Source of the DNA: Lucifuga dentata
Taxonomy: Eukaryota; Chordata; Actinopteri; Ophidiiformes; Bythitidae
Assembly: GCA_014773175.1 (NCBI GenBank)
Contig: VXCM01003455.1
Coordinates: 1 to 64,000 of the forward strand
Reading direction: 5' to 3'
DNA: 64,000 bases
The position numbers were made by a program, and so were the translations under genes. Position 1 is the first letter of the stretch, and each line of letters starts with the position of its first letter. Positions 34,691 to 45,591 of the stretch are shown here, piece after piece. The notes beneath the pieces were generated by a model, which saw only the letters and a program-made list of their open reading frames with translations, was not told where the DNA came from and made no database searches.

Positions 34691-35485
34691 AAGGTCTGAG
34701 CTAAATTATTGATTTACTCTGTATTTCTCTATTTTTCCTTTTCAGAGCTGCCGGTAGTTTACTCCTTGTTGTCATGGAATAATTTTTAATTCTCCCTTAT
34801 TTTAATAAAAGTGCAACAAATGACTGAAACCCAGCAGAGCTTCGCCTGGGCACCGTTGGGTGGGGCGGAGCCACATTCCTGACAGCAGAAGGATTTTACA
34901 TCTCATGAGCTCCACGTTTCAGCCAAACGCTTTCACGGTGGCTCACTTTTGGAAAAGCGTGATTAGCGTTTCTGCTGCTGTTAGCTGCTGCTGTTAGCAT
35001 GACGATGAGTTTAAAGGACCATACCGGCCATTTTACATGTTTGAGCCTAATATATTCAATTTTCAGGTCAAAGCTGAATTTGGTTGAACTTTTAGCGCAG
35101 TGAGAATTCACTCAGATGTGTGGTTCTCTTCTGTGGTCGCTCATTTGCGGAGAGAATTCTGTGTTTTGTTTGGTTGTTTGGTATTTTTCATCATCTGAGT
35201 AACAAGAAGAAAGAGGAAGTTAAGGAGTCTAAGAGTTTTCACATCATGATCAGCAAACATCTAAAAAACACGAGCAGGATGAGCTCATGTGTTACTGTTT
35301 CACTGATTTCAGCATAACGGTGGGAGTGTGTGTGTGTGTGTGTGTNGGTGCGAGTGGGAGTGGACCCAAAGACCAGCCTGACCTCGCTGCACTGATGCAG
35401 AGTCCATGTGGAAACATTTGACTCAGTCTGATACTAAATGTGGGTCAAAATTTAATAGTTAGTGAGGCAATGAACATGATAAACA

Positions 35486-35524
<39 letters not shown>

Positions 35525-35589
35525 CACTGTTCTGCTGCATGCATGTGGCAATGATCTAGACCCCTAATTACCTTGGGGGGGGGGGGGNA

Positions 35590-35629
<40 letters not shown>

Positions 35630-35729
35630 TGGTTATGGATCTGTGACCTGTCTGACCAAAAGATGCAAACTTGGAGGCTGAAATTACAGAATCAATAATC
35701 TGATGTGGATTATTCATCCCGCCTCTCTG

Positions 35730-35768
<39 letters not shown>

Positions 35769-35802
35769 TGCTTTTGGAGAAGTTGGACACGAAGGCCAGT
35801 AT
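34691..35802. other. No gene seen; TTAA-A scrap and microsatellites
   Basis: 35011-35065 is the first ~55 bp of a TTAA-A copy (TTAAAGGACCATACCGGCC). GT/CA arrays lie at 35327-35345, 35489-35523, 35590-35627 and 35736-35767, with single Ns at 35346 and 35588. Confidence 0.6.
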
Positions 35803-37227
35803 TTAAAGGACCACACCGGTGACTTTGCACCGGTTTGAGCCCTATAAATCCAACCTGCATACACGTCACGTTACTGACAACAAACTACTGGAACAACACA
35901 TTTTAGAATTGTTTTTCCGCCCTTCCAGGCTGCCATTAGCTTCAGTTAATTCCACTAAATATAAAAATCAACTTGTACAGACTTGAAACGGGCTTCAGAT
36001 AAATAATCAATCAGCAAATAAGACGTCATTCTTAGTTTTTTGCCAAAGTTAGCAAAATTTGGGAGAGTTGGCTAACATTTTTACTTCTGAGTTACATATT
36101 TTACTTTTGCTGCTTGTTTATATTGAACCTCGTTTTGCTTTTAAAGCCAAAATGAGTCCAAACATCTAACCTTAAAGATGGCGGAGTCACAGCTGCCATG
36201 TTGTTTTAAATACAAGTTTGGTCTTCCACGCTTTCCATAGTTGCACAGTCGTGCTACATCCACATAACTTATGCTACTAGCATTACTTAAGCTACTAGCA
36301 ATCCTTATGCTACTAGTGTTACTTATGCTATGCTACTAGCATTACTTATGCTACTTGCGATCCTTACGCTGCTAAAGTTCCTTACACTACTAGCATTCCT
36401 TATGTTACTAGCGATCCTTACACTACTAACATTACTGCTAGTAACCTTACTTATGCTACTAGAATTACTTATGCTACTAGCAATCCTCTTGCTACCAATG
36501 TTATTTATGCTACTAGCGTTACCTATGCTATAGTGATCCTTATGGGACTAGCATTACTTACGCTACTTGTGATCATTAAGCTACCAATGTTCCTTACGCT
36601 ACTACACTACTAGTGTTAATTACACTGCTAGTGTTAGTTACGCTACTAGCGTCACTTATGGCTACTAGCATTACTTATGTTACTAGCCTTACTCATGCTA
36701 CTAGTGTTACTTATGCTACTAGCGTTATTTACGCCATTAGAGTTTCTTACGCTACTAGCATTACGCTGCTTGCGATCCTTATGCTATTAAAGTTGCTTCC
36801 GCTACTAGTGTTCTGTATGCTACTACCAATCCTTACACTACTAGCATAACTTACGTTACTAGTATTCAATTAAAAATTTGACTACTTAAAAGATCGATTT
36901 TTTTAATTTTATGAATCGATATTGGAATCGTTTAAATTTGAATTACTCAAAAAAAAAAATCGGTTTCAGTTCCTTCCAATACAACATAAAAATCAACCTT
37001 AGAGACGTGAAACATGCTGAGATAAATAATCATCACAGGAAACACGTCTACTAGGCTTTTTTGTCTGGTGCATCACCCGAACATTTGATTTTGAAAGATT
37101 AACGGGATTTAGCAAAAATAACAGGACAAATAAAATGTGGTTTTATGTTTTGGAAAATGGTAACAAGTAGCGGGTCGTATTTATTGGGCTCAAACATAAA
37201 ATGCAAAATCGTGGTATTGTCCTTTAA
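35803..37227 (-). mobile_element. TTAA-B sequence split by repeat C
   Basis: Left part 35803-36060 (TTAAAGGACCACACCGG start, GTTTTTCCGCCCTTCC, CAACTTGTACAGACTTGAAA). Right part 36958-37227 ends GGTATTGTCCTTTAA. The sequence just left of repeat C (about 35935-36030) and just right of it (about 36960-37055) are both the same B-family segment. So either two B copies flank C, or insertion duplicated about 100 bp. Confidence 0.65.
36061..36957 (+). mobile_element. Repeat C carrying an 18-bp minisatellite, copy 2
   Basis: Flanks match copy 1 inverted: TTTTGCTTTTAAAGCC, GATGGCGGAGTCACAGCTG, ACAAGTTTGGTCTTCC. The core 36270-36860 is about 30 units of GCTACTAGCATTACTTAT with many small changes. It ends in sequence with ATCGATTTTTTTAATTTTAT, also seen in copy 1. 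The leucine-rich open frame at 36330-36533 is the array read in one frame. Confidence 0.7.
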
Positions 37228-37299
37228 GGCAAAGAACATATGGAAAAAAATACAATGGGCATTTCAGCCTTCAGTCACAAATTCCTCCACACACACATA

Positions 37300-37350
<51 letters not shown>

Positions 37351-37861
37351 GCACACACATCGCACTCAGACCACCTATGACTCAGCAACGTCTTGGTGTT
37401 TTAGGGAACCTGTCCGGTTATTTGTACGGTAACAGCTCCATTAATACTCGCCATGATGCTTACTGACTTTTCCCAGTTGCCCCGAGCAACCAGCTGCCAA
37501 TTAGACATGATTGGCAGACGGAGCTTTTATCTGTTTGTATAGACATGCAGCTTTCTGCTTTTTCTGGTGAAACGAGGTCACATGACGTCTTTCATTTGAA
37601 GTTCCGTTCAGCTGTAATTGCCTTGTAGTGACTTTGGTAAAGTCTGGCTGGACTTAAACTTCATCACGCATTTAACCTCGCAGCGTGCTTTTTGTTTGCT
37701 TGCTTTCTCTGACATGTTGAAAACGCTCTTCAGGAATGACTTTTTTTTTGTTTTTATCTTTGATGCTGTCCAACTTAGTTTGGAAAGAGTTTCATGAGGA
37801 ACAAAAGTCAGATTATAGTTTCATCCATACAAACATTTAGTATTCTGATTTTTTTTTCTGA
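37228..37861. other. No gene seen; CA array 37299-37351
   Basis: A long CA microsatellite with a few CG/GC interruptions; the rest is unassigned. Confidence 0.55.
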
Positions 37862-38245
37862 TTTTACTGTTTTGCTTTTTTAACTATTGGAAAGCACCTT
37901 GAATTACCTCATGTGGAAACATGCTATANTTTTACTGTTTTGCTTTTTTAACTATTGGAAAGCACCTTGAATTACCTCATGTGGAAACATGCTATATCAA
38001 TAAACTTAAACTTGACCTAAAAAAATAAAAATGCAATACCATACATGTTTATTTTAATAAGCATTTACAGAGATTTATATGACAAACTTTACAATCTGGA
38101 TTAGACAGTAACAAATGTTTTTCGTTTCTGTTGCTGCTAAACATGGAATCTTCTGATTTCACAATATTTGACTTTTNAACAAATGTTTTTCGTTTCTGTT
38201 GCTGCTAAACATGGAATCTTCTGATTTCACAATATTTGACTTTTT
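37862..38245 (+). repeat. Repeat R, copy 1, bounded by two single-N joints
   Basis: Ns at 37929 and 38177 enclose a 247-bp piece whose ends are each duplicated (about 67 bp) across the joint. The same ~245 bp occurs again, with no differences that I can see, at 38931-39178. It contains AAAGCACCTTGAATTACCTC and CAATAAACTTAAACTTGACC, which look like the 3' tail of a retroposon. Confidence 0.75.
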
Positions 38246-38288
38246 GACTTATATCTTTGGAAAGAATCATGGATTTGAAGTTTAACAT

Positions 38289-38799
38289 TTAAAGGACCAT
38301 TCCACCCATTTTGCATGTTTGAGCCTAATATATTCAATTTTCATACACATAACATTACTGACAATCATTTCCCATGTTTTTCCTACCTTCCAGACCTCCA
38401 TTGGTTTCATTAAAATCAACTTGTTGATACTGTAAACGTTCTTGGGATAGGTAATCCATCATCACCAACAAGACGTGTATTCAGGTTTTTTTAGAAGTTA
38501 TGTAATTTTAGCGTTTAAGCTCAATAAAAAGCGTGGAGTGAATGTATGCCTCCACCGGGGAATATAGTCCCAAAAGAAGACCTGCGTTTATGGAAAAATT
38601 TAAAGGACCGTGACTTCATAAGGCTGTGTAACTATTAGCAGGAGAAACATGGATTTTTAAGGTGGGTGTATCACTTGAATATTTGATTTTGAAAGATTAA
38701 GAGATTTAGCAAAAATCTCTTAATCTTTTTTTATCCTTACATGTATGAAAAATGAATATATAGAGCTCAAACATGCAAAATGGTGGTATGGTCCTTTAA
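38289..38799 (-). mobile_element. TTAA-A MITE, copy 5, with small deletions
   Basis: 511 bp between TTAAAGGACCATTCCACCC and GGTGGTATGGTCCTTTAA. Parts of both terminal repeats are deleted (after CATTTCCC and around AAAAATCTCTTAATC), while the interior is intact. Confidence 0.88.
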
Positions 38800-38930
38800 A
38801 ACTGGTTTCTGGATTCTTAGTATTTGCTATTTTTTGATTTATACATTAACCTATGGATGTATATGTGCACAGTGTGTGTGTGTATTCATGTGTGTATTGC
38901 CATGAGTGTTTATATATTTTTAATGACTTT

Positions 38931-39178
38931 GTTTTTACTGTTTTGCTTTTTTAACTATTGGAAAGCACCTTGAATTACCTCATGTGGAAACATGCTATAT
39001 CAATAAACTTAAACTTGACCTAAAAAAATAAAAATGCAATACCATACATGTTTATTTTAATAAGCATTTACAGAGATTTATATGACAAACTTTACAATCT
39101 GGATTAGACAGTAACAAATGTTTTTCGTTTCTGTTGCTGCTAAACATGGAATCTTCTGATTTCACAATATTTGACTTT
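38931..39178 (+). repeat. Repeat R, copy 2
   Basis: Direct copy of 37930-38176, about 1 kb downstream and apparently identical. Confidence 0.85.
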
Positions 39179-39183
39179 ATTTG

Positions 39184-39435
39184 TGCAGCGCCCGTTCAAA
39201 ACGTGCGTCTGGACTGTGTCGGACTTTATGGTGCGCGCTGCAGACGTGGACCAGAGCGTATCCTGCCACGCAGACTACTTTTTACCAGCACAGCTCAATT
39301 TAAGAACCGCTCATCCAAACAACTTCATATGTGACGCTGCACGTCTTTGGGTCCTGAACAACAAACCTGCTGAATTTCAGCTTCATACATGATGGGTTCT
39401 ACAGACGTTGGTGCCACAGACAGAGATTTCTATCT
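39184..39435 (-). repeat. Dispersed repeat E, copy 2
   Basis: Inverted copy: CGGACTTTATGGTGCGC, GGACCAGAGCGTATCCTGCC, TACTTTTTACCAGCACAGCT, TTTGGGTCCTGAACAACAAA, GACGTTGGTGCCACAGAC. The 66-73 codon frames here (including PAQLNLRTAHPNNF) are not a recognised protein. Confidence 0.7.
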
Positions 39436-40316
39436 TTAGAGTTAGAATATTCTGGAAGTTTTAACAGTACATTCATATTTTGTCAGGCTCTGAAGCATTA
39501 GCTGACAAAACCAATTTTACCATTATAAAATTCATACACACACACACACCTGTTTTAGTGTAGTTATGTCTTCCATGTGGGCAGGGCTTAATAATTTGGA
39601 GGACTTGTTTTCCTAAATGGATATATCAAAGTTAAATCTGTGATCTGGATTGAATCAAAAATTTTAAAAGACACAGGAAGTTACTAACAGTAGACAACAA
39701 CTAAATCTGATTTATTAATGTTCTCTGATGTGTTTCACATTGCCGCATTACAGGATCCTTTATTTTTAGACGGCGTATATTTAAGCTAAATTTATATAGT
39801 CAGAGTTGATGAAAATCTGCGTATTCTTGTGACGATTGTCAGGAAGAATTCTTAGGTTTTCGGCCCAGTTTATGCAGCCTAAGCATGGAATCAATAGTAT
39901 ACGCTAGAATAAAAGGACGACTTATGTCTATTACATCATAACATAATGTTATGTTTATGGGGGGCCCCTTTATTTATTGGGGGCCCCTTAGCTGGGGCCC
40001 CGGGCAAAAGCCTATCTCGCCTTTTAGTAAAGTCCGCCCCTGCATTTGAGTCATTTTCACTCTGCAGGCGTCTCCTGACTTCTGTAGGTCATGTGACGTT
40101 TTCCATCCATGTAAAACCAGCAGCTGAGCACCTGATGCTCAGAGGCATGTGGGCGGAGCCAGTATCCGTGTGGCATGTTTGCCAAATGCAGCACCAACAA
40201 CATATGACTGTATCAACACGTCTCTCTCTCCCTTCTCAGCCCCAAAGCAGGAGGAGCAGAGAGCCATCAGATTCCTGTTCTCCGTTTAGGTGTTGTATTT
40301 TTTTACCTGGAGAGAG
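39436..40316. other. No supported gene; hAT-like end near 39945-40044
   Basis: GGGGCCCCGGGCAAAAGCC followed by AGTCCGCCCCTG resembles the right end of CAGGGGCGG-type hAT elements, but no partner end is seen. A pyrimidine-rich acceptor before 40240 is followed by 15 codons and a stop; not called. Confidence 0.4.
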
Positions 40317-40349
40317 GAGAAGAAGAAGAAGAAGAAGAAGAAGAAGAAG
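40317..40349. repeat. (GAA)n microsatellite
   Basis: About 11 units. Confidence 0.95.
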
Positions 40350-40459
40350 AAGCTGATTGGTTTTATGACACCAAAGCCAGATTTCAGGTCGTAAAGTGAT
40401 TGTGTTACTCATTGTTTTTGGGAATCTGTTCCTGATCGATCATTCAGACGCTATGTATT

Positions 40460-41420
40460 TTCATAATAATAATAATAATAATAATTTTATTTCTACGGCA
40501 CCTTTTAAAACAGAGTTTACGAAGTGCTTTGACAGACAAATATAACAGCAGAAAGCCAAACAGACAAAACAAGAGCAGGACAAAATACAGGTAAAGTTCA
40601 GTTAAGCTACCAATAAAACAAGGACACAAATGATAGACAAAGGAATAGATTAAAAAAAAATTAAACAAAAGCCAATAAAACACTAATAAATGAATAAATA
40701 AATGAATAAGTAAATAAACAGCAAATGCATAAATACAGTTAAGACAATAAAAGCAATAAAAACGACAATAAAAGGACGACATCACATAAAAGCAAGTCTA
40801 CAGAAATGGGTTTAAGAAGAGATTTAAAAGAAGGCTCTGAATCTGCGAGCCTTATCCCCTCAGGCAGGGCATTCCAAAGTCGAGGAGCCCTGATGGCAAA
40901 AGCACGGTCACCTTTGACCTTCAGCCTGTACTTTAGAACAGCCAGAAGGGTCGCACCGAGGATCTAAGGCTGCGAACTGGCTCATATGGGGTCAACATTT
41001 CAGTAATGTAAGATGGAGTCAGACCCAGGTGAGCTTTAAAAGTGATAATAAAATCTTAAAATTAATTCTAAATGGAACAGGGAGCCAGTGGAGGGAAGCC
41101 AGGACCCTGCTGATTGATGCCAGAAAGGAGGGAGTTGCAGTAATTAAGTCTGGAGAAAATTAGTGCATGTATGACTTTTTCCAGGTCAGTGTGTGACAAC
41201 ATTGGTTTGATTTTGGAGATGGATCTTAGTTGGATGAAACAGGACTGGACAGTCTTTGTGACATGTTGATCAAAGCTTAGATCTGAATCAAATATGATAC
41301 CAGATTTCTGGCAGAGGGCTTTAATTAGCGGACAGAGGACCGAGGCTGCTCTTAATGCAGTTGATGAACAATATGATTTCTGATTTTGAGTTATTGAGTA
41401 GAAGAAAGTTTTGTGCCAAG
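40460..41420 (-). mobile_element. L2/Maui-type LINE, 5'-truncated, degenerate
   Basis: Minus-strand translation carries pieces typical of the C-terminal end of L2-clade reverse transcriptases. They are GIIFDSDLSFDQHVTKTV with LEKVIHALIFSRLNYCNSLL (around 41130-41300), SLHWLPV-like sequence, and GDRAFAIRAPRLWNALPEG (about 40850-40910). The frame is broken by frameshifts and a deletion after YCNSLLSG. It ends in the AATTTTATT-type 3' end with an (ATA)n array (40462-40484). Confidence 0.75.
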
Positions 41421-41788
41421 GAGGTTTCATGGAGGCATAATGAATGTTTGAAAGTCCCACCTGTCAGCTAAACATTTTCTTTAGTTTAGAGAAGAAGCCT
41501 CCGTCCTCCTGCTGCTCTTTGTTCTGTCCCTCCTCAGAGCCTGACGTCCTGCTGCTGCCCCCTGCTGGACACAAACACACACCGCATCACACACAGCTGA
41601 CGGCATCAAAACACCTTGATGTCACGTGATCGTGTGTAATTTACATGTTTCAGAGTGTAGATATGTACGCGATAATACGCCCAAATCATGTATTTTTGTT
41701 TGGAAAAACAAAAAGGTGGTGACGAGTTTCACTACGTGCTCATTTGTTCTGTTTTTGAGGACGATAGAAACAAATTAATTAAAAGATA
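41421..41788. other. No gene seen
   Basis: Includes CTGCTGCCCCCTGCTGGAC, a word common in fish repeats; otherwise unassigned. Confidence 0.45.
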
Positions 41789-42369
41789 TTAAAGGACCAT
41801 ACCATCCATTTTTGCATGTTAGTCTAATATGTTCAGTTTTCATACATGTTACGTTACTGACAATCATTTCCCAAAGGATAAAACCGTATTTCAGCTTTCC
41901 TGATATTTTGCTAAATCTCTTAATCTTTCAAAATCAAATATTCAAGTGATACACCCACCTTAAAAATCCATGTTTCTCCTGCTAATAGTTACACAGCCTT
42001 ATGAAGTCACGGTCCTTTAAATTTTTCCATAAACGCAGGTCTTCTTTTGGGACTATATTCCCCGGTGGAGGCATACATTCACTCCACGCTTTTTATTGAG
42101 CTTAAACACTAAAATTACATAACTTCTAAAAAAACCTGAATACACGTCTTGTTGGTGATGATGGATTACCTATCCCAAGAACGTTTACAGTATCAACAAG
42201 TTGATTTTAATAGCAGAATGAACTGAAACCAATGGAGGTCTGGAAGGTAGGAAAAACATTTTTAATTCACCGTTCCAGTAGTATGCTTTGGAAAATGATT
42301 GTCAGTAACGTTACATGTATGAAAATTAAATATATTAGACTCAGGCTAAATACTTGTATGGTCCTTTAA
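41789..42369 (+). mobile_element. TTAA-A MITE, copy 6
   Basis: 581 bp, TTAAAGGACCATACCATCC to TTGTATGGTCCTTTAA. It lies about 380 bp from the nearer dnaja3 exon, in the downstream intron or flank. Confidence 0.9.
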
Positions 42370-42474
42370 ATAGTCAATCCTAGTTTTAAAAAATTTTTAA
42401 AAATTGATGGGCAAAAGAAATGTTAAAGTTTTGTTTAATATGGTTAATAAGTTTAACATGTCAATGTGGCTTTA

Positions 42475-42690
42475 AAACCAGTAGAATCAGAATAAATCGT
42501 AAATATGAAGCAGCTCGTTAACACGCTGATCTTCATTGGTTTTTACCTGAGACACACCTGAGAACAACGCCACCTTAATGTGACACGGTGCTCTAATTCA
42601 CTTAAGAGAAGCTTTATGAATGAACTTCAGTTATCACGGCGCTAATTTAGTGTGACATTGCATAGTTAGCATGATTTGTCATGAATCTCG
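42475..42690 (+). repeat. Repeat T, copy 1
   Basis: Shares GAAGCAGCTCGTTAACACGC, TGATCTTCATTGG/CGG, TTTTACCTGA, CTTCAGTT-TCACGG and TTAGCGTGATT/TAGCATGATT with 51885-52075 in the same order and orientation. Confidence 0.6.
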
Positions 42691-42744
42691 CCCCATGTGT
42701 GAATTCGACAGCGTTCACGAGGAATCCCGGTGAACCGGCCTAAC

Positions 42745-42839
42745 CTGCAGATGTGTCGACACCGTTGACCGTCCCCTGAATGTCGGTCTCGTCTTCGGCG
42801 TAGCTCAGCATCAGAGATCGCTGCCGACGAGTCAACTTC
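42745..42839 (-). CDS. dnaja3: dnaja3 coding exon (C-terminal region, downstream of the two)
   Basis: DNAJA3/Tid1 is a type I DnaJ (Hsp40) that stimulates the mitochondrial Hsp70. This 95-bp minus-strand exon follows an acceptor (TTCTGTCTGTAG) and ends before a donor (CTGCAG/GTTAGG). It starts with one base that completes the lysine codon of the previous exon, then reads KLTRRQRSLMLSYAEDETDI followed by QGTVNGVDTSA. Human DNAJA3 has a closely similar segment after IKIRVPK; SYAEDETD and GTVNGV are characteristic of this protein. One base is left over for the next exon, which I could not find at lower coordinates. Paralogue (a or b) cannot be assigned. Confidence 0.9.
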
Positions 42840-42952
42840 CTACAGACAGAACACAAAGACGGCACAAATTAATATATGATTCTATATGATCGTTACCAGT
42901 TCACTGTGCAGGGTCAGAGGTCACGACTTCTCATCTAACTATGAACGCAGAA

Positions 42953-43680
42953 ATCTGTCTGTGGCACCAACATCTCCAGAACCCGTATGAAGCTTAAATT
43001 CTGCAGGTTTATTTAAAATAAACCCCAATTTTAAAATTTTTCTTATTACTTTTAAAGCTGGCTCCTCGTTACATTTGGAACATGTTAACATCTTCTGAGC
43101 CTCAGATCCTCAGGCTCTGACCTCCTTTATTACCAAACCTAACCTGAAATCCAGAGGTGACGGGCCTTTGCAGTCCAGAGGATCTGAGGCTTTGAAATCA
43201 CAGCTCAAGACTCATTTTTATAGACTTGCTTTTATGTGATGTCATTTTTTTTAGTATTTTCTTTTTTGTTTTTAATGCCTTATTTTTATTTTGGGTTTTT
43301 CTGTCTGTTTTGTTGATTCTTTTATTAGTTGTGAAAGCACTTTGTAAACTCTGTTTTTAAAGGTGCTATGTAAATAAAGATTATTACTATTATTAGCAGT
43401 AGTAATGTTGATCAGGACCCAAAGACGTGCAGCATCACGTGTGAAGTTGTTTGGATGAGTGGTTCTCAAACAGAGCTGTGCTGGTAAAAAGTAGTCCGTG
43501 CGGCAGGATACGCTCCGGGCGTGGCGGCGGCGGGATACGCTCCGGGCGTGGCGGCATACACTCTGGTCCAAGGGCACAATGGCAGGCTGCGGTGCACACC
43601 ATAAAGTCCGGCCCGGTCCGAACAGGCACGTTTCAAACGGCTCTAAAGCAGAACTCTGTCCTAACGGTCTACGCAGACAA
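42953..43680 (+). repeat. Dispersed repeat E, copy 3, split by an L2 end
   Basis: E-family sequence at 42953-43011 (GTGGCACCAACATCTCCAG) and again from about 43407 (TCAGGACCCAAAGACGTGC, GCTGTGCTGGTAAAAAGTAG, CACCATAAAGTCCGG). A GGGATACGCTCCGGGCGTGG unit is duplicated locally (43500-43555). It occupies the dnaja3 intron. Confidence 0.75.
43012..43406 (+). mobile_element. L2/Maui-type LINE 3' end inserted in repeat E
   Basis: The plus-strand tail reads KSQLKTHFYRLAF-like codons (about 43200-43235), then AAGCACTTTGTAAACTCTG, AGGTGCTATGTAAATAAAG and a TTATTACTATTATTA run. These are typical of L2-type 3' ends. Same family as 40460-41420 but opposite strand. Confidence 0.75.
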
Positions 43681-43697
43681 ACGAGCGTAGCTCTTAC

Positions 43698-43813
43698 TTT
43701 GGGACTCTGATCTTGATGTGGACGTAATGATCTCCGTAGCTGTTGCTGTTCATCCTGCGGATGCCTTTTCCCTGCAGCCGGATCACCTGATCTGCCTGGC
43801 AGCTGGCAGGGAT
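43698..43813 (-). CDS. dnaja3: dnaja3 coding exon (C-terminal substrate-binding domain)
   Basis: 116-bp minus-strand exon, acceptor GCGTTTTCAG and donor CCAAA/GTAAGAG. It reads IPASCQADQVIRLQGKGIRR then MNSNSYGDHYVHIKIRVP and the first two bases of a lysine codon. Human DNAJA3 has IPPG...TDQKIRMGGKGIPRINSYGYGDHYIHIKIRVPK at this place. It encodes part of C-terminal domain II, upstream of the terminal region. The phase (2 bases over) fits the next exon's first base exactly. Upstream exons (J domain, zinc-finger region, CTD I) should lie at higher coordinates but were not recognised within the window, so the upstream intron may exceed 20 kb. Confidence 0.92.
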
Positions 43814-44446
43814 CTGAAAACGCAGAGAAAGAAGTCAGGGAAAAGAAAAGAAAAAGAACAGTCAGGAAACGAGTAGAAACCTGCGTAAATGCTGCTACTT
43901 TACAGCGATCTCATACGTTCGCTTTACGTAAAAAATAACGAGATGGAGCAAGATCGAGTTTATTCATGTCAGATTCTGAGGCGAGAAACGCAGAGAAAAA
44001 CTAACCTAAAGCTGCACTTTATCCTTTTCTTTCTATCATTCTCTCTTATTTCTCTCCATTTCTCTTTTATTCTCTCATTTCCTCTCTTCCTCTCTCTCTC
44101 ACATATACAGATGCATACAAACACACTTTATATAAATGAGAAACGGAGAGTTGTCATGGTTACTAGAAGTCTGAACACCAAACGTCCTCATGACGTTTCA
44201 CGTCGCGTTCCTATTGGCTGCTTTACAGTTGGGGTTCGTCGCAGAAGTCAAACTGTGAGATTTTGCTTAATTTCTAACACGGTCTGAATTTTGTCACAGC
44301 CGAAATTTGATCACAAAAATTAAGTCGATGTAGGACCAGAGATTTCATCACGTTTCTCTCTATATCACTATTTTTCATCTGAAACAGAACAAAATCACAG
44401 AATGTGAAGGAGTCTCAGGAAAGAGCTCAAACACAGATATTTCTGT
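43814..44446 (-). other. dnaja3 intron; nothing else seen
   Basis: Sequence upstream of the dnaja3 acceptor. A purine-rich stretch follows the exon; no repeats are recognised except a short CT tract near 44030-44100. Confidence 0.6.
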
Positions 44447-45180
44447 TTAACCCCTCGTACCTTAGCGGTCCCGGTATTTCATGAAATACCATTCACGGAT
44501 GGCATATCGGTCAACCAACTAACACGACAGCTGACTGTGTGAGTTTTACGGTCACGTGAGGCTCCAAATGAGTGGTCACATGACCCAGGGGAGCCAATAG
44601 TCATTGAGTTAGATGAAGTAATGCTGAAGTCAGCGGCGCACATTCTTCCCGGAGCGCGTGTAGCTGCATGACGTTAACGCTGTGAGAGAGAAACGAGTGT
44701 CGGATGGATCGGACGTTTGAAGACGACAGAAGCCTGACTTTAGTGTTCTCAGGAAATATTTTGCTGTTCTTAGTGAATACTTGTAAATAGTTTTGTGGGT
44801 TTTTTCTGTTTTGACATTTTTGTACATTAGAAAATAGTTTTACAAGTGTCAGTTTCTATAAGCCTGATATGTTGATTATTATATGTTGTTATTTTTTGTT
44901 ATGTTGTGCAATAAAAAACTCATTTTGGAGGTAAAAGTTAAATGTTGGTGAAGCAGTATTTCACAGACACATTACTTGTACCTGATGTAGAAACGCCGTT
45001 TGGCTCACTGGCGCCCTCTAGGCCGTCTAGTACAACTACGACTAAAATGTATGAAAAATGTTTGTGCTTCACTTCTATGACATCAAACTTGGTGGAGCTG
45101 CAGCTCAGAAGTTTTAGAACAAATCCAGCAGCACCAACAGCTACTAAATCATTGTTATAGGAGTCATATTCATCTCTAAT
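44447..45180 (+). mobile_element. Possible piggyBac-like element end
   Basis: TTAACCCCTCGTACC at 44447 has the TTAACCC start typical of piggyBac elements and is followed by an 18-bp perfect palindrome (44472-44489, GGTATTTCATGAAATACC). AATAAA lies near 44911. No transposase was found and the other terminus was not located, so this is tentative. Confidence 0.3.
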
Positions 45181-45537
45181 TTACAATTTGGAGAAAACGG
45201 AAGTAAAATTTTCATTTTTCTGTTGTATTTATTCAGCTCTCAGTCTGCTCTGGTGATAGTGACAGGAAATCTTACTGTACATCTAAATTCTCCAAAGTGT
45301 CACCTATCCATAGAGCACAAGATACTGCATGTTGTCCTTATGGTTGTGGAGTTATTACTAATTAAATTTGTGCATGCCTTTTTTTTAAATTTCCTCAATT
45401 TTCCTCAATCCAAAATAGAGCTCAGGGTAGAAGGGTTTCAGGCAGCGCAGATCGATATGGGAATATGCGGCGCTGTGTCATTCAATATCTTCAACGGTTT
45501 CCATATGCATTTGCTATTGTCATCTGTTTCTCACTTC

Positions 45538-45591
<54 letters not shown>

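Noticed and set aside
34272..34704. Pro/Thr-rich frames on both strands
   Set aside because: GC-rich repeat with few stops plus a joint duplication; no domain.
36330..36849. Leucine-rich frames that look like membrane segments
   Set aside because: Produced by the 18-bp minisatellite, whose unit is a multiple of three.
40240..40289. Possible terminal exon reading PKQEEQRAIRFLFSV then stop
   Set aside because: Very good acceptor, but it is made of a CT-rich tract; the coding stretch is too short to distinguish from chance.
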